Of a stretch of 64,000 nucleotides of DNA, positions 12,925-23,977 are shown in pieces. Made by a program: the position numbers and the translations under genes. The DNA lies in contig NC_135781.1 of the NCBI RefSeq assembly GCF_028453695.1, positions 28,085,640 through 28,149,639 of the forward strand, in the 5' to 3' direction. This DNA comes from Augochlora pura (lineage: Eukaryota; Arthropoda; Insecta; Hymenoptera; Halictidae). Each line of letters opens with the position of its first letter. The stretch's first letter is position 1. A model generated the notes under the pieces. The model was not told where the DNA came from. It was given only the letters and a program-made list of their open reading frames with translations, and ran no database searches.

Positions 12925-13320
12925 CGAGGGCGAGTTTCCCGTTTCGGTGCGAGCGCCCAATCGATACGAACGTTTCTCGTAACGCGACGATATTCCGCGC
13001 ATACATTTCTAGCCTCGAAACCCTCGATCTCCTATCGTCCTCCTTCGGGTCCCCGGCTTCTCCCGTTCCCGGCCGCAACGAGTCACTTAGACGGTAATTG
13101 TTGCTTCCAGCTAAGATCTTCGTCCTCCGCGGAACACCTCCGGCCTGGCCGGTTGTGCAGGTAATTTCGCTAATTCGTTGCAATTGCCACGAATCGCGAC
13201 GGAGAACTGGGAGAACGAGGAATCCGGGGAACTGAAGCGGAAAGGGGCTATCGGGACTAAACACTGTTCACGGAAAACAACTCCTTTCCTGGCAGCTTTA
13301 GGAGAACACGTCGAAAGTAA

Positions 13321-13582
13321 CGTTGGAAATAGTTTGAAATCTATTCTACTCTGTTACCGCAAATGTAGTATGCACGGTACTGTCGTTTTAGTCGTACAGA
13401 TATGTAATTGGTACCATGTGCTAACCAAAAGGACTCTTCTGTATCCTGAAATAACTGAAACCTTAATGCCAGCCGAAGAAGTTGTGTCCGCGTGGAACAT
13501 GAACCGAGTCACCTGATGTAATTTAGCAAGAAGAAAGTACAATAATAAATAAAAGTATATACATAATTTATGAAGGAGTGTA
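13321..13582. other. AT-rich flank of MITE 1
   Basis: Part of a frame from 13178 to 13516 that looks less repeat-biased than its neighbours, but I recognise no domain in it. Confidence 0.4.
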
Positions 13583-13973
13583 TTAACACTTTACCGACCG
13601 GTAGCGGTTCGAACATACTATGCCCTTTTCACCGCCCATTCAGCCGCAGATCGTCCGAGACACCGGCTCGGTTTCGGCCTAGATCGACGCCCGGGAATAT
13701 ATGCGCTTTTCTTAAGCTCTGGTAAAATTTTACGCTTCGTGTTATTGTAGGGTAACCAAATTTAATAAAATCTTTTACTTTAATAACAAAAAAATGCTTG
13801 CTGCTCGCTACTTGTCAGTCTAACCTAACCAAATCTAACAGAAAGATCGAAAGTCGATTAATCGACAACCGGTCGGTAAGCGCTGTGGAGCAAAAGTCGA
13901 ATAATCGACGGCCGGTCGGTATGCGCTGAGAACAAAACGTCGATTAATCGACGGCCGGTCGGTAAAGTGTTAA
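13583..13973. mobile_element. TTAA-flanked MITE 1 (piggyBac-like), 391 bp
   Basis: Both ends carry a perfect inverted repeat, attaacactttaccgaccgg, at 13582-13601 and its reverse complement at 13955-13974, with TTAA at each boundary. TTAA target duplication is the hallmark of piggyBac-superfamily transposons. There is no transposase frame, so this is a non-autonomous element. The right half holds three units of 43 bp starting at 13853, 13896 and 13939. Each starts with a 14-bp palindrome (GTCGATTAATCGAC, or one variant base) followed by a GGCCGGTCGGTA-like tail. The terminal repeat is itself the tail of the third unit. Palindrome centres lie 27.5 bp from both outer ends: GTTCGAAC at 13607-13614 on the left, CGTCGATTAATCGACG at 13938-13953 on the right. 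Assignment to piggyBac rests on the TTAA and is an inference. Confidence 0.85.
13853..13973. repeat. Three 43-bp palindromic units inside MITE 1
   Basis: Units start at 13853, 13896 and 13939. Each opens with GTCGA(T/A)TAATCGAC and continues with a CCGGTCGGTA motif. The first two continue with GCGCTG and an A-rich spacer; the third runs straight into the terminal repeat and TTAA. The spacing is exactly 43 bp twice. The array could present several binding sites for a transposase. Confidence 0.85.
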
Positions 13974-14677
13974 TAGAGAGCTTTATTTATAAAAATGATG
14001 CTGATAACTTAAACGTTACTTCGATTCCGGTCTACGGAACTCTATGGAGCTCGAAAGGTTACGGAAGCGCGGAGAGTCGACCGACCTACAAATCCTCTCG
14101 CCTTGTCCTGCGATTCTTTCTTCGCGATTCCCGCAGCTACACTCGAGCACTATTCTCGCTCCCGTTCCCCGTTGCGTGCGAATATAAAAGCAACGGCAAC
14201 CACGACGCCGAAGAATGTCGACGTGTCGTGACGAGCGCGCCTAACGACCAACGAAAATGCCAGTTCCTCGGCTGCCGAGCGAAATATACATACGTGCGAG
14301 CGCACGCCGACAACAAAATGCGCGGAACGAGTCGCCGGCGTCCAACGACTGATCGATCACCCGCGATCATTTTTATTTTAATTTCTCCGCTATCGTCGCC
14401 GGCGCCGTGTTCGCGCGTTTACGTTTATAGCCAGGTTTCCTATAAATGGCTGGACGTTCGCGTTCACCGCTCGCGACTACACACAACGCTCGCACGCGGC
14501 GGACGGTTGCGATTAGACACGTGCTGCTCGTATAATTTGCGTACGATGCATTCATTATTCAGAAGGAGCAGGAACTATTTTGAAACGGATCGATATTTGA
14601 ACTTTTGCTGCTGTTAAAAGAAGAAGACGATGAGGACACTGTGTTGACAGTTTTAACAAAAGGGAGAAGGAGGAGTA

Positions 14678-14938
14678 TTAACCCTTTGCGGTCCGCACAG
14701 ATTTCGCGACTCGATCGTCCGCTTGGTACCGTTTATTTTGGATTTTGCCCAATCCTTAATTTTGCTGATTTCATTATGAAATTTATTTCTCTTCTATTCG
14801 TCATTATCGTTCCAGTTAAATGACATTGCGTATTAAGTAATTTTTGGTCATGTATGATGCTAGTATATAATCTATCGGTGAACACTCGAGTTCGTATTTG
14901 GGTCGAGTCGCACACGACATTGGATCGGTAAGGGTTAA
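14678..14938. mobile_element. TTAA-flanked MITE 2 (piggyBac-like), 261 bp
   Basis: The element begins TTAACCCTTTGCGGTCCG and its right end, read inward on the other strand, is TTAACCCTTACCGATCCA. The first nine bases are identical and the rest imperfect. The motif CGACTCGA occurs on both inward-reading ends at nearly the same depth (14707-14714, and 14903-14910 on the opposite strand, about 28-36 bp from each end). No transposase is encoded. The element is AT-rich internally and lies about 0.7 kb from MITE 1. It lacks the strong palindrome seen in the other elements. Confidence 0.7.
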
Positions 14939-17434
14939 AGATGTGAATAGAAATGGAGGTGAACAGGGTATTCGTAATGTTTTAATAATAAAATATTTAC
15001 AGAATATTTAGGAGACGTTCAGACAGCTTTTTATATTCAGTAAAGAACAAGTTAATCTTATCTTAACTCTCATTGAAATTAATCGCAAGCGTTTGCGACC
15101 ACGCTGCTTCCAAGACAAACGATCATCAGACGTACGTTGAACGTAGACGAAACATATGGGAGTGGCTCATAAGAAGACAGAAGCACTGTTTCGAGGTATT
15201 TCACATTACGGCAACAAGATTGCTATTGCGCCAAAAACTCGCGCCGGTACATTCGGTAAAAAGTAAATCAAATAAAATGAAATGATCGTCCATCATCTGT
15301 ACATCGGTACAAGCGGGGCCGCGCGCGGCGCTAAGCGACCGACGAACGGCGAACATCTTTTTTGCCTGCACGAAAAATATGGCGACGGGATGTCATCTAA
15401 TTTTGGAGCAAGGAATTCCTCGGTGTCTGGTCGTTTCAGTGCGCACCCCGAGTATTTACGTCTTTATTTCGGACTCGGTCGATCCCTCGTCGTTATTCTG
15501 GGTGCTGCGGCGCAGGGACGCGTGGGCCGGGAATATATTGCCTCCCTTCAATTTGAATATATATACGTACACGTATAGGTTCCGTACGTACGCGACCACC
15601 TATAAAAAAGAACGTAGAGGCGGTGTTCAAAGTTTATTCGTTCGGCCGCGGCCCCTTGATATTTCGCTTATTCGGCATACGCAATGAGGGTCAGAGGGGG
15701 GCTTCCGGCGACATCCCAGCAGTCTAATTCGATCGCGATTTGATTTATTACGAGAAGCCACCGGTCGCTGTGCAGCATTCAATTCATTTCGTTTTTCTTT
15801 GTTTCATAGCCTGCGGTTTCGAGTGGACCGAACATAAGATCTTTCATGATCGGCAAGCCTTTCGGAGCCCATCGGTCCCAGAATCGCTCCCTGCAGCGAG
15901 GCTGAAAGTTCAGATTCGTTATTATTATTTATTTATTAATCGAGCTGAATTACTCTTCAAATTGCAAATTATTGGATTTTTCTGTAAGATGAAAAAATAC
16001 AGGAGCCATCTAGATATTTATTTTCTTTATTAATACATTTTTAAACGCTTTCACCGCATTTAATTTGATCCGCTCATTTTAAATGCATACAATCCAGAGT
16101 CCATCGATAAGTCAGTCAGAGAATACAACGATTTGAGGATCGCAAAAGCGATGATCGCAGAATTTTGCATTACTAATAATTCGTAGTCGGACGCTAGGGT
16201 AGTAATTCTAGTTATGTGATCCGAATGAAGAAAACTTGTCTTATACGGACATGTCGAGGGTGCAAAGGTACGAGTAAACCTTGTTGCTCTTAAGACAACC
16301 AGCAGGAGACAGCTTATTAAGCCACTCAAAACTTCAAACAGAAAAGAAAAATAATGTCAGGGACGAGTCGGCAGGGATTCAGTTTTTGTTTGTTCCATAC
16401 ATATTTTCCACTAGGAGACAGACGACGACGACCGTTCCTCGCTCCCATTGTTCCGTTATTCGAGCGCTATATCAAATTCCTTGAAGTAACCAAAGAATCG
16501 CGGATACCAAAGGAAGCGGAGGCGACGCGACACGGCCCGCTTTATTACGCGCGGTCCATGGACAAGTCGTTCGCGGGGAATTAATAAATCTCTTTCGGAA
16601 CTGAACAAAAGAGCCGAGCGCGTAATATCTGCTCGGGAAAGTTAAGTCTGGTACCGGAAGCGACAGCACTAATTAGCAGAAGTTACGCGAACGAAATTTG
16701 CCTCGTTCCGAGGATTCCAGAGTCGAGGATTCGGTGTCTGGCACCCGGGGTACTCTCGCCGTTGTTCGGCTCCGCGACGTCTCTGATACAAGTCGAGGCC
16801 GAATCCGGGGTTCGATCGAGACGTCAGGTGCAACCGCGAGCAATAAAACCATCGCGGCCCTTGAAATCGCGGCCGGGCTGTCCGCTAAGATTGCTCGAGG
16901 TCGGTCACGATGCTATCTTAATAGATATCGTTGTATCCGACTCCGGGTCGTTCGTCCTGCCCTTTCGCCCTCCCCCTCCTCCCAGCTCTCCCTCTGCCAC
17001 CCGTTTTCTCGTCCCCTACTTACCCGGTAATGGAGAACGAATCGATTTTCATTTAGGTAGATTGTCGCCGGCAGCGGACTCGGATGTTCGCTCGATAAAA
17101 TTAATTGATTCGACGAGCCCGACGACGAGTTTCGTCGACCGAGGATCGCGCCTCACGGTTCCATTTTCGTCGCGTCTCATCTCGCCCTCTCGCCGTGGAA
17201 AAAGAACCGAGCCGCCGCCCCGTCGTCTTCGCTTATTACGAGAGCCCACGATTGATTCTCGCAAAATCGCCGGCGTCTCGTTTCGGCGCGCACCGGTTAC
17301 CCGACGGTAATTTAGAGGGTCTCCCGCTGTAAAACACGTTCGTTTCGTATTTTTCTCTCTCTCTTTTTTTTTTTTTTGTAAAGGTACCACGCAACTTCCT
17401 TCGGCGGCATTTTTCTTATAGATTTCGTGGCTAT
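14939..17434. other. Mixed AT-rich and GC-rich non-coding stretch
   Basis: AT-rich at 14940-15290 and 15720-16350, GC-rich elsewhere. Short open frames only. No gene or transposon recognised. Confidence 0.5.
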
Positions 17435-18173
17435 TTAACCGTTTGCATTCGAGTGGTGGCTCTGCTAATAATTTCTGTAATGTACTTCAAAATAATTTTA
17501 ACGGTGGCTGGAGGCGTGGAGGACGCACGAAGATGAAACCTATGCACTCGGATGACGTTGTGACTAAACGTGATAAACTCAATACACATAGACAAAACGC
17601 ACTTAGAGTATATGCTCACTTTATACTCAACTTGCACTAAACATGCACTAACAACACGCTAAATACATACGAAACACATACAGTCTGACCGTGCAACCGC
17701 CTTGTGGCGTACCTTGGGTTATTCTAACGCCGACGGCGCATTTATCATTTAAAGCGCTGTAACTTTGCGAGGAAATATCGCAGCGACTCAACTCTGCCCT
17801 GAAATTAAAGGGTAAGGTCCGAACTTTTTGATACTGTACACTGCCCGACGAAAACTTTTCCAAGTCTACAGAGGGCGTTACACTTTGCGCTTTTTTTTTT
17901 TCGTATCACGAACATGCCTTCAAATTAATGTACGAGTGTACATTAAAATATAGTATCGTAAAGCAGAAATTTCAAGCTTGAAATTTTTTAAAAATTCATA
18001 ATTCTACGATAACTTTTAACGAAATTGTATTCTGTTAGAAAATCAACAATTCATCGGGTAAAAATTAGCGAAGCTTTAAGATCGCTGTTGAGTGTATTTC
18101 CAAGAGTATAATTTTTGAGAAAATGCAAAACGAGAACAAAATTTTGACGGTTTAGTTGTTCCTAGAATATTCC
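17435..18173. other. AT-rich valley with a possible TTAA-element end
   Basis: TTAACCGTTTGCATTCGAG at 17435 looks like the start of a TTAA element, and a related TATGCACTCGGATGACG motif lies at 17541. I found no matching right end. Confidence 0.35.
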
Positions 18174-18377
18174 TCAACCCCTTGAACTATAATAACGAGT
18201 CAGACTCGTGACGATCATTTCGTGCACTATTCGACAAATATGGCTGCCAATCATTTCTATTAAATCGAAACAAACAATGAGGACACTAGAATCATCTCGC
18301 GACATCGAGGAAACAATTAAGGACGAAACAGTCGTAATCAACGTAGCTCTGAAAGACCTAATAGCGCAAGGGGTTAA
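18174..18377. mobile_element. Decayed TTAA-type MITE 3, 204 bp
   Basis: The left end TCAACCCCTTGAACTAT and the right end, read inward, TTAACCCCTTGCGCTAT form an inverted repeat with a few mismatches. The left TTAA has become TCAA, consistent with decay. A perfect 15-bp odd palindrome, ACGAGTCAGACTCGT, lies at 18195-18209 with its centre 28 bp from the left edge. There is no coding capacity. The end match is good but short, so the exact boundaries are less certain than for the other elements. Confidence 0.65.
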
Positions 18378-19001
18378 TCGCGAGGTCGCGTGAAGGAGAA
18401 AGAAAGAAAGAAAGAGAGCGAGCTTAAACGCGTTCGGCTTCGTTATCCGAGTCAGCTGCGCGCGCCCGTGTGCCGGTGTTTATCCGCGTTATCGCTGAAT
18501 ATTTCGCAACCGCGCGCACAGCGTTCCGCGAAATCGCGCCGCCAGATAACCGTGCGAGGCGAAGATTTAAGCGACCCGCCGGGTCCGTCCCGCTCCTTTG
18601 TCCGTGTCCGCGTCCGCGGTCGCGATTACGGCCGACACGAGGTCGCGGCTAAAGTGGTTCGAACGGTTTGACGGCGAGCAATTCCCTTCGGCGTGTTCGG
18701 TTCGGCCCGCTGCGGGGCCTGAGAACGTTTCGCAGCGCCCGCAGTATTCTCCTTGATAATAAATTCTCATCTTCCTAATGGCAGCCCCTTCCAATTTTTG
18801 TCACGGCCCTCGGAAAACCGTGCCCCCGCTCTACAATTATTCTCGGAGGCGCTCTGCCACGCCCCTGCTCGCTCGCGCGACGATCGCTATCCGGTAGCGT
18901 AATTGTCGTGCCACGGTTCGAGGAACCGGTTATCTCGGCAAAGGGTGACGAATAAAGACGCGACTCCGTCGGACCGGAGAGAACGGAAGAAAAGAGGATC
19001 G

Positions 19002-19024
19002 CTCTCTCTCTCTCTCTCTCTCTC
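19002..19024. repeat. (CT)n microsatellite
   Basis: Uninterrupted CT dinucleotides. Confidence 0.95.
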
Positions 19025-19584
19025 CGTCGTTGGTTTTTAATCGCGGAGCCCGTGGGCTCGCGGTGGATTGAAATCGAAATAAGTCTGCAGCTGAATCCGC
19101 GAGGGAGACGAGGTGAGACCGCGGCGGAGAGGGGAAACAGTGGGAGGGAGGGAAGAGGAGGAGGAGGAGGGCCGACAGGGAGGGCGCGATCGAACGAAGC
19201 AGCGAAAACGGGGGAAATTTCGGATAGGATTGGTCGGAATTGCGCCTCCTCGTCGTTCTCCGATCATCTATCAGCCATCGAGCTGGACAAATGTAATCGG
19301 CAAAGAAACTAATATACCGTTAATTACACAGTGAACGTATGATGCCGCGTCGATCGGCTGCAATTTAACCATACGAACGGCCGTTCGTTTCGCTAAATGC
19401 GCGACCGATTGCGGTCCCTGCATTCACCGCGAATGACAACACGTAACTCGTTCCAGGTACAAATTTGTCGCTGGTTTTACGACCGTCAACGGAGCCGCGC
19501 TGCCGCGATACGTAGACGGATACATTTAATTTAATTATGGCTTTTCATAATTAACAGCTCTCATTAACGTCGTGATTGCATACC

Positions 19585-19587
<3 letters not shown>

Positions 19588-19615
<28 letters not shown>
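19588..19615. repeat. (TC)14 microsatellite
   Basis: Uninterrupted TC dinucleotides. Confidence 0.95.
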
Positions 19616-19618
<3 letters not shown>

Positions 19619-19695
19619 CGTATTCGTTTTCCCGTACGCCCCCTCTTTTTCTCTGTTCCCCGGCGTGTCTGCGGTCGCACTGAATGTTCGCGATT

Positions 19696-19720
19696 TCGCG
19701 TCGCGTCGCGTCGCGTCGCG
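19696..19720. repeat. (TTCGCG/TCGCG)n pentamer repeat
   Basis: Five consecutive TCGCG units. Confidence 0.9.
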
Positions 19721-20026
19721 ACGGTTCGCGGGATCGGCGCCGTCGCGGTTCCGCTGCGTTGTAAAATTTTCGTGTGCCGGTCGAACGGAGGTCGGCGCGA
19801 CGCGTCGCCGCGTGTCCCAGTTTCGGCGCTTCTTCGGATCGGTCGCGCGGAATGTTTGGATAATCGTCGGAAAATTGGGGTTCTCCTCTAATATGCGATT
19901 CCAATCATACGCGGTAATCATCATTAATAACAATGGGTAGTTGTTAACGATAACGCGATTAAATCCGTGGCCGAGCCACGCACCGCTGTTTCGGCCGTGG
20001 CGAGTTCGACTGACGGGAAAACAACA

Positions 20027-20355
20027 TTAACCACTTCGGTACGAGCGTCGACTATAGTCGACGGCCACAGATGAACACGCACAGCCGAGTGTCGACTATA
20101 GTCGACGGCCGTGATATGAACGCACACGGCTGAGCATCGACTATAGTCGACTATAGTCGACTGCCAAGAACTTTTGCCTTATCTCTACAATTGCAGTGTT
20201 TACGTCCAGAAATACACGTAAATAAGCTTTTCTCGTCAAAGATCTGTAAAAGAGCAAAACGGATTCACTGTCGATGCACGAAGTAGCATGCGAATGGTGA
20301 GTGCCGGCTGTGGGCACAATTTCGTGGCCGATGCGCGCCGTACCGAAGTGGTTAA
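20027..20355. mobile_element. TTAA-flanked MITE 4 (piggyBac-like), 329 bp
   Basis: The two ends share a perfect 17-bp inverted repeat, TTAACCACTTCGGTACG, with TTAA at both boundaries. Inside the left end are three units of 44-45 bp, each containing a CGACTATAGTCG-centred palindrome. The first is an 18-bp palindrome, CGTCGACTATAGTCGACG, at 20046-20063, with its centre 27.5 bp from the outer TTAA. The third unit contains two overlapping palindromes. The layout mirrors MITE 1 although neither the terminal repeats nor the interior align well. There is no transposase frame. Confidence 0.85.
20046..20161. repeat. Three palindromic units (44-45 bp) inside MITE 4
   Basis: The palindrome GTCGACTATAGTCGAC occurs at 20047-20062 and 20091-20106. 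A third, with one base changed and partly overlapping a further copy, spans 20136-20161. Centre-to-centre spacings are 44 and 45 bp. Intervening sequence shares GGCC, a TGAACRCGCAC-like block and GGCYGAG. Confidence 0.85.
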
Positions 20356-20453
20356 CCGTTGGACCTAGCCCCGTTGTTGAGTACCGGCAGCTCGTTAGAT
20401 CGTTAATACGGTTTCGGATGTGCGGGGGAGTTTTTTTCGTGGCGACAATGGTA

Positions 20454-20495
20454 ACGACGACGACGAGGACGACAACGACGACGAGGACGAGGACG
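20454..20495. repeat. GAC/GAG trinucleotide array
   Basis: Mixed GAC, GAG and AAC triplets over about 42 bp. Confidence 0.8.
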
Positions 20496-20788
20496 GCCGT
20501 GACACGAATACACGCGATGCTACGGCCACGGAATTGAGACCAAACACGTAGCGTATAGCTGCCGGTCGGCATATCTTGCGTTGCGCCGACGTCGAAGCTT
20601 TGATCACGGACGCGAACAATGAGGCGCTAATTAGGACGATAGCTGTTGCGGAAGCTAACCGATCGTTATCGGACTTGGAATCTCGACACGGTCACGAAGT
20701 CGGCCGTACGAGAGGCATTCGTGTCGGTGGAATCGGAGGATGGGAGGAGCTCTGCAGAAGTAGCGGCTGCGGTAGCGGCGACGGTATC

Positions 20789-20808
20789 GGCGTCGGCGTC
20801 GGCGTCGA
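20789..20808. repeat. (GGCGTC)3 hexamer repeat
   Basis: Three GGCGTC units in a longer GCGGTAGCGGC-rich stretch. Confidence 0.8.
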
Positions 20809-21499
20809 CGTTCGTAGAGCGAATGGCAACGGCAGCGAGTAGCACTCCAGTCGACGCCCGATGCCGGTAAACGCGTTGCAATTGATGCGAGGCTATTGAC
20901 AACGAACGTCGACGGTTATTTTCGACGCGATGGATTCATCGATGATATCGTCGCGCTAGCTCGACACAAGGTCGATTCATCGAGAGGGACTCGATGAATT
21001 CTATGTCAGGCATTTAGCACGGGGGATGAAGCGCTAATCGGAAGGATAAGCTTCGAACGACGTCCCGTATCCATCCCCGGACCACAAAATTTTGATCACG
21101 CGCCTATCCTCGCGCGCTAATTGACCGGGAAAATTGTGGACGTTTGAGTGGCAGCGAAACGACATTAAGCGTTCTGTCAATCACGGTCCGTGTGTGCAAT
21201 GCGCGCGCACGCGCTCGCATTCGGATCATCGTTATGCCTTTCACGCCCGAAAATTCCCAGCGCGTCCGCGATCGGCGAGCTCGTTCGCCGCCGCGGGACT
21301 ACCAGGGAAACGTATTCGAGGGATATATCTCGTTCCCTCTCTGCCGAGGAAATTCGCGCTCGCTACGTTCCACTTCCGAGAGAACCGAATTTCGTCGTTT
21401 TCGCGTTCGCCCCGAGTTCGCCGACGAGTTCGCCCCGAGTTCGTGATTGGCCGAGTTTCGAGACTGGGAACGGCCCGACGGATATAATAATAATGTCGA

Positions 21500-21524
21500 A
21501 AATAATAATAATAATAATAATAAT
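21500..21524. repeat. (AAT)n microsatellite
   Basis: Eight AAT units, with a short ATA run upstream at 21483-21494. Confidence 0.95.
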
Positions 21525-22617
21525 ATTTGTTTACCCCCTTAGTTAACAGGTATGTAGTAAAGAGGGAGTGTACGAACCTGGCGCGGCGCTGCTAGATATT
21601 CTCGTGATAACAAATCAATAATCCTGGCTGCGTTCTGTCGGAAGTTCCGATATGTCCAATCAAAATTTAACCCTTGTCGCTCCGATCAACGGTGACGCTG
21701 GCAATCAAGTTGAAGCCGACGTTATACCTTATAAAATTATACAATTAATAGATTATAAATACTCGTCGTGATTCGATGCGATTCACACTTTAATCGACAG
21801 TGAAATTTTTCGAGTAATTAACAGCGACAAGTAGACATGTTTAGCAATATCATCAAATTCAAAGCTATCGGTTTTTAATACGTATGTTTGTTCTCTGTTG
21901 TAAAGATGGCTATTTATGCATGAATAAATTAACATTCTTGGGATGATAAGCATTAATCTATTAGAATATTGATTCGTATTGCAAATTATTTAATTTATGC
22001 AATTATTATGAATATACAGAGTCCTGTAAGGGATAATTGTGTCTCGAAGACGGACAAGATGCTCTCAGTTCAAAAAGATTACAGATTTCGGGGCAGTTAA
22101 CATTACCGTTCAAAATTCTGCGATCAAGCGATAATTTCTGCAATAATCGCCCACGTTGAAGAGACATCAATGTCCCAATATCAGAGCATAGCCGTGATCA
22201 CATACGGACATCGGGCACTCTAACAATCGGGAGATAAACGCAAGAATGTACGCTGTCCGCGTTCAATATTCACACGTTTGAGAATTGATGGCACGGTGAC
22301 CGACGGAACAATGCTCAAGATGTGGTCTGACCAGAGAATAGTAGAACCATTTTAGACTGTTAACATTTCTTTCACGGTGAACAGAATGAGGGCATATCAT
22401 AATTTGCTGTTTCCATTAACTAGAGTAGGCATAACAAAAGAAGAAAAGGCAAGTGCAATTACGAAAGGGAAAATTGAAATCACGTTTAATGGCAATGTTC
22501 GTTGTATGATTCTGAAATAATGAAACTGATCGAAGCAAGAATTTGGTATGCAGGGGTTTAGTATTAATAAAAACGTATTTCTAAAACATTTAAACGCTCT
22601 GATAACATAACCAATGG
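21525..22617. other. AT-rich valley
   Basis: AT-rich DNA upstream of the hAT MITE. A possible decayed TTAA element begins TTAACCCTTGTCGCT at 21667 with AGCGACAAG at 21832. Evidence is weak. Confidence 0.4.
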
Positions 22618-22625
22618 CTCTAGAT
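22618..22625. repeat. hAT MITE target-site duplication, left
   Basis: CTCTAGAT, identical to 22937-22944. Confidence 0.9.
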
Positions 22626-22936
22626 CAGGGCTTCTTAAACTTTTGTCATTCACGACCCCATTTATGATTGCGAGTTTCTTGGCGACCCCATACAAATATA
22701 AAAGAAAAATAAATTAATATTTTTTGATGATTTATTTATTAGGTAACAACAACAAATTTATTAGGTAACATCAACAAATGCGCCTGTCTAGACGCTGCAA
22801 GTCCACTTTATTCCGCCAACTCTAGTGACGTTATAAAATGGTATATATAAATATTTGACATTAAAATCTCTCGCGTCCGCAGAATTTTGCTACGCGACCC
22901 CATTTGGAGTCGCGACCCACAGTTTAAGAAACCCCG
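22626..22936. mobile_element. hAT-superfamily MITE, 311 bp, with 8-bp target duplication
   Basis: The left end reads CAGGGCTTCTTAAACT and the right end, on the other strand, CGGGGTTTCTTAAACT, a 14 of 16 match. The element is flanked by a perfect 8-bp direct repeat, CTCTAGAT, at 22618-22625 and 22937-22944, as expected for hAT elements. CAG(G)GGTTCTTAAACY-type termini are typical of hAT MITEs. CGACCCCAT motifs recur near both ends and the interior is AT-rich. No transposase is encoded. The right terminus seems to have lost or changed a base relative to a CAGGGG-type end. Confidence 0.9.
22735..22778. repeat. Two-copy 22-bp tandem repeat inside the hAT MITE
   Basis: TTTATTAGGTAACAWCAACA recurs with a 22-bp period, differing at one base. 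Confidence 0.8.
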
Positions 22937-22944
22937 CTCTAGAT
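22937..22944. repeat. hAT MITE target-site duplication, right
   Basis: CTCTAGAT, identical to 22618-22625. Confidence 0.9.
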
Positions 22945-23405
22945 ACCTTGCTAAATGATTTTGGTAAAACGATCGATGTTACTTCGAAATATATATCTCG
23001 ACTTCTTCGCTGCCTCTGTCGCACTTACAAACGATCGACAAGGTTATGCGACGCGCGGTTCTCGAAAAGTTGTCGAAAGCGTAGCTACCCTGCACGAGAG
23101 TACGCGTTCGGCGAATTTTCAGGGTTTCGGTTGATCGTGATTTAACGAGATCTCGCGCTCCACGGTCCGCCGTTTTCGTCGACACGGTTTCACCGACTCG
23201 AGCCTTTTAATAACTTCGCGTTTCCGGTGAACGAAAAACGGCCGCATCTGCAAACACTCGTTCCGTTCGATCCCGTGGATTGGAATTGATCGAGCGGTTC
23301 GTGGACAGCCGATAGTTCAGAAAGGCAACGCGAGTGAGAGGTACGAGAGGGGAAGAGAGAAAGAGATAGGGGTAAAAGGAAGAGAAAGAGAGGGGGAGTA
23401 AAAGG

Positions 23406-23428
23406 AAGAGAGAGAGAGAGAGAGAGAG
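23406..23428. repeat. (GA)n microsatellite
   Basis: GA dinucleotides at the end of an 85-bp purine-rich stretch from about 23340. Confidence 0.95.
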
Positions 23429-23950
23429 GGAGAAAGATTGAAATTGGATAACGAGGGTCGCTTTAGCCGTAATCGAAGCTTTTCGCGAGCATTGTTTGTC
23501 GGTTCGGTTTCGACAGTCGCCGACGACTTGGCGTTCCCGGCTCTCTCGTCGAATTCTTCGCCCGTGTGTCCCGTTTCGCGAGCCCCGGAAGCCCGGTCTC
23601 GTGCAATTTTTCACCATCGAGCCGTGAAGCCAGGAATGTTACGTCGCGCTCGGCGAAGCACTCGCCGTCTCAAAGTGATCCAGCTTTTATTGGCCGTTGG
23701 AGCGCATTCATTGGGTCAACGTGGCCAGTCCGCTGCCGCCGCCCGGCCCACCGCAATTAGCATCGGTTGCTGGCTGCATTTTTCAATCCGCTGGCACCGT
23801 CGCCGCGCCGTCGCTTTTTCTCTCGCCAGCTTCAGCCCGTTTCTCTCCCCCGTTCGCGCACTTTCCCTCTGTCCCGGCCGTTCTCCCCCTATCGTTTTCG
23901 CGTCCCTCGGAACGAGCTTTCGAGACCGCGGAACCGCTCGACTCTACACG

Positions 23951-23977
23951 CTCTCTCTCTCCCTCTCTCTCTCTCTC
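23951..23977. repeat. (CT)n microsatellite with one interruption
   Basis: CT dinucleotides broken by CC. Confidence 0.9.

Larger units (their letters stand above)
8466..13320. other. GC-rich non-coding block
   Basis: Holds CT, hexamer and pentamer repeats and the diverged repeat pair near 10.7 and 11.3 kb. A frame at 9808-10071 begins with a Leu-rich stretch, but this comes from a CTG repeat. No gene is supported. Confidence 0.55.
18378..20026. other. GC-rich non-coding block
   Basis: Two CT microsatellites and a TCGCG repeat. Nothing gene-like. Confidence 0.55.
20356..21499. other. GC-rich non-coding block
   Basis: GAC and GGCGTC trinucleotide/hexamer repeats. Open frames on both strands reflect these repeats. 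Confidence 0.55.

Noticed and set aside
13112..13161. 50-bp exon-like segment between an AG acceptor and a CAG/GTAATT donor
   Set aside because: One frame is open, but with only 16 codons and no recognisable content it is compatible with chance.
13811..13830. Telomere-like CCTAACC motif
   Set aside because: Only about two units, inside MITE 1.
17435..17560. Left end of another TTAA element
   Set aside because: No matching right terminus was found within 1 kb and no palindrome lies at 27.5 bp.
21667..21845. Decayed TTAA element
   Set aside because: Only about nine bases match between the proposed ends and the right TTAA is missing.
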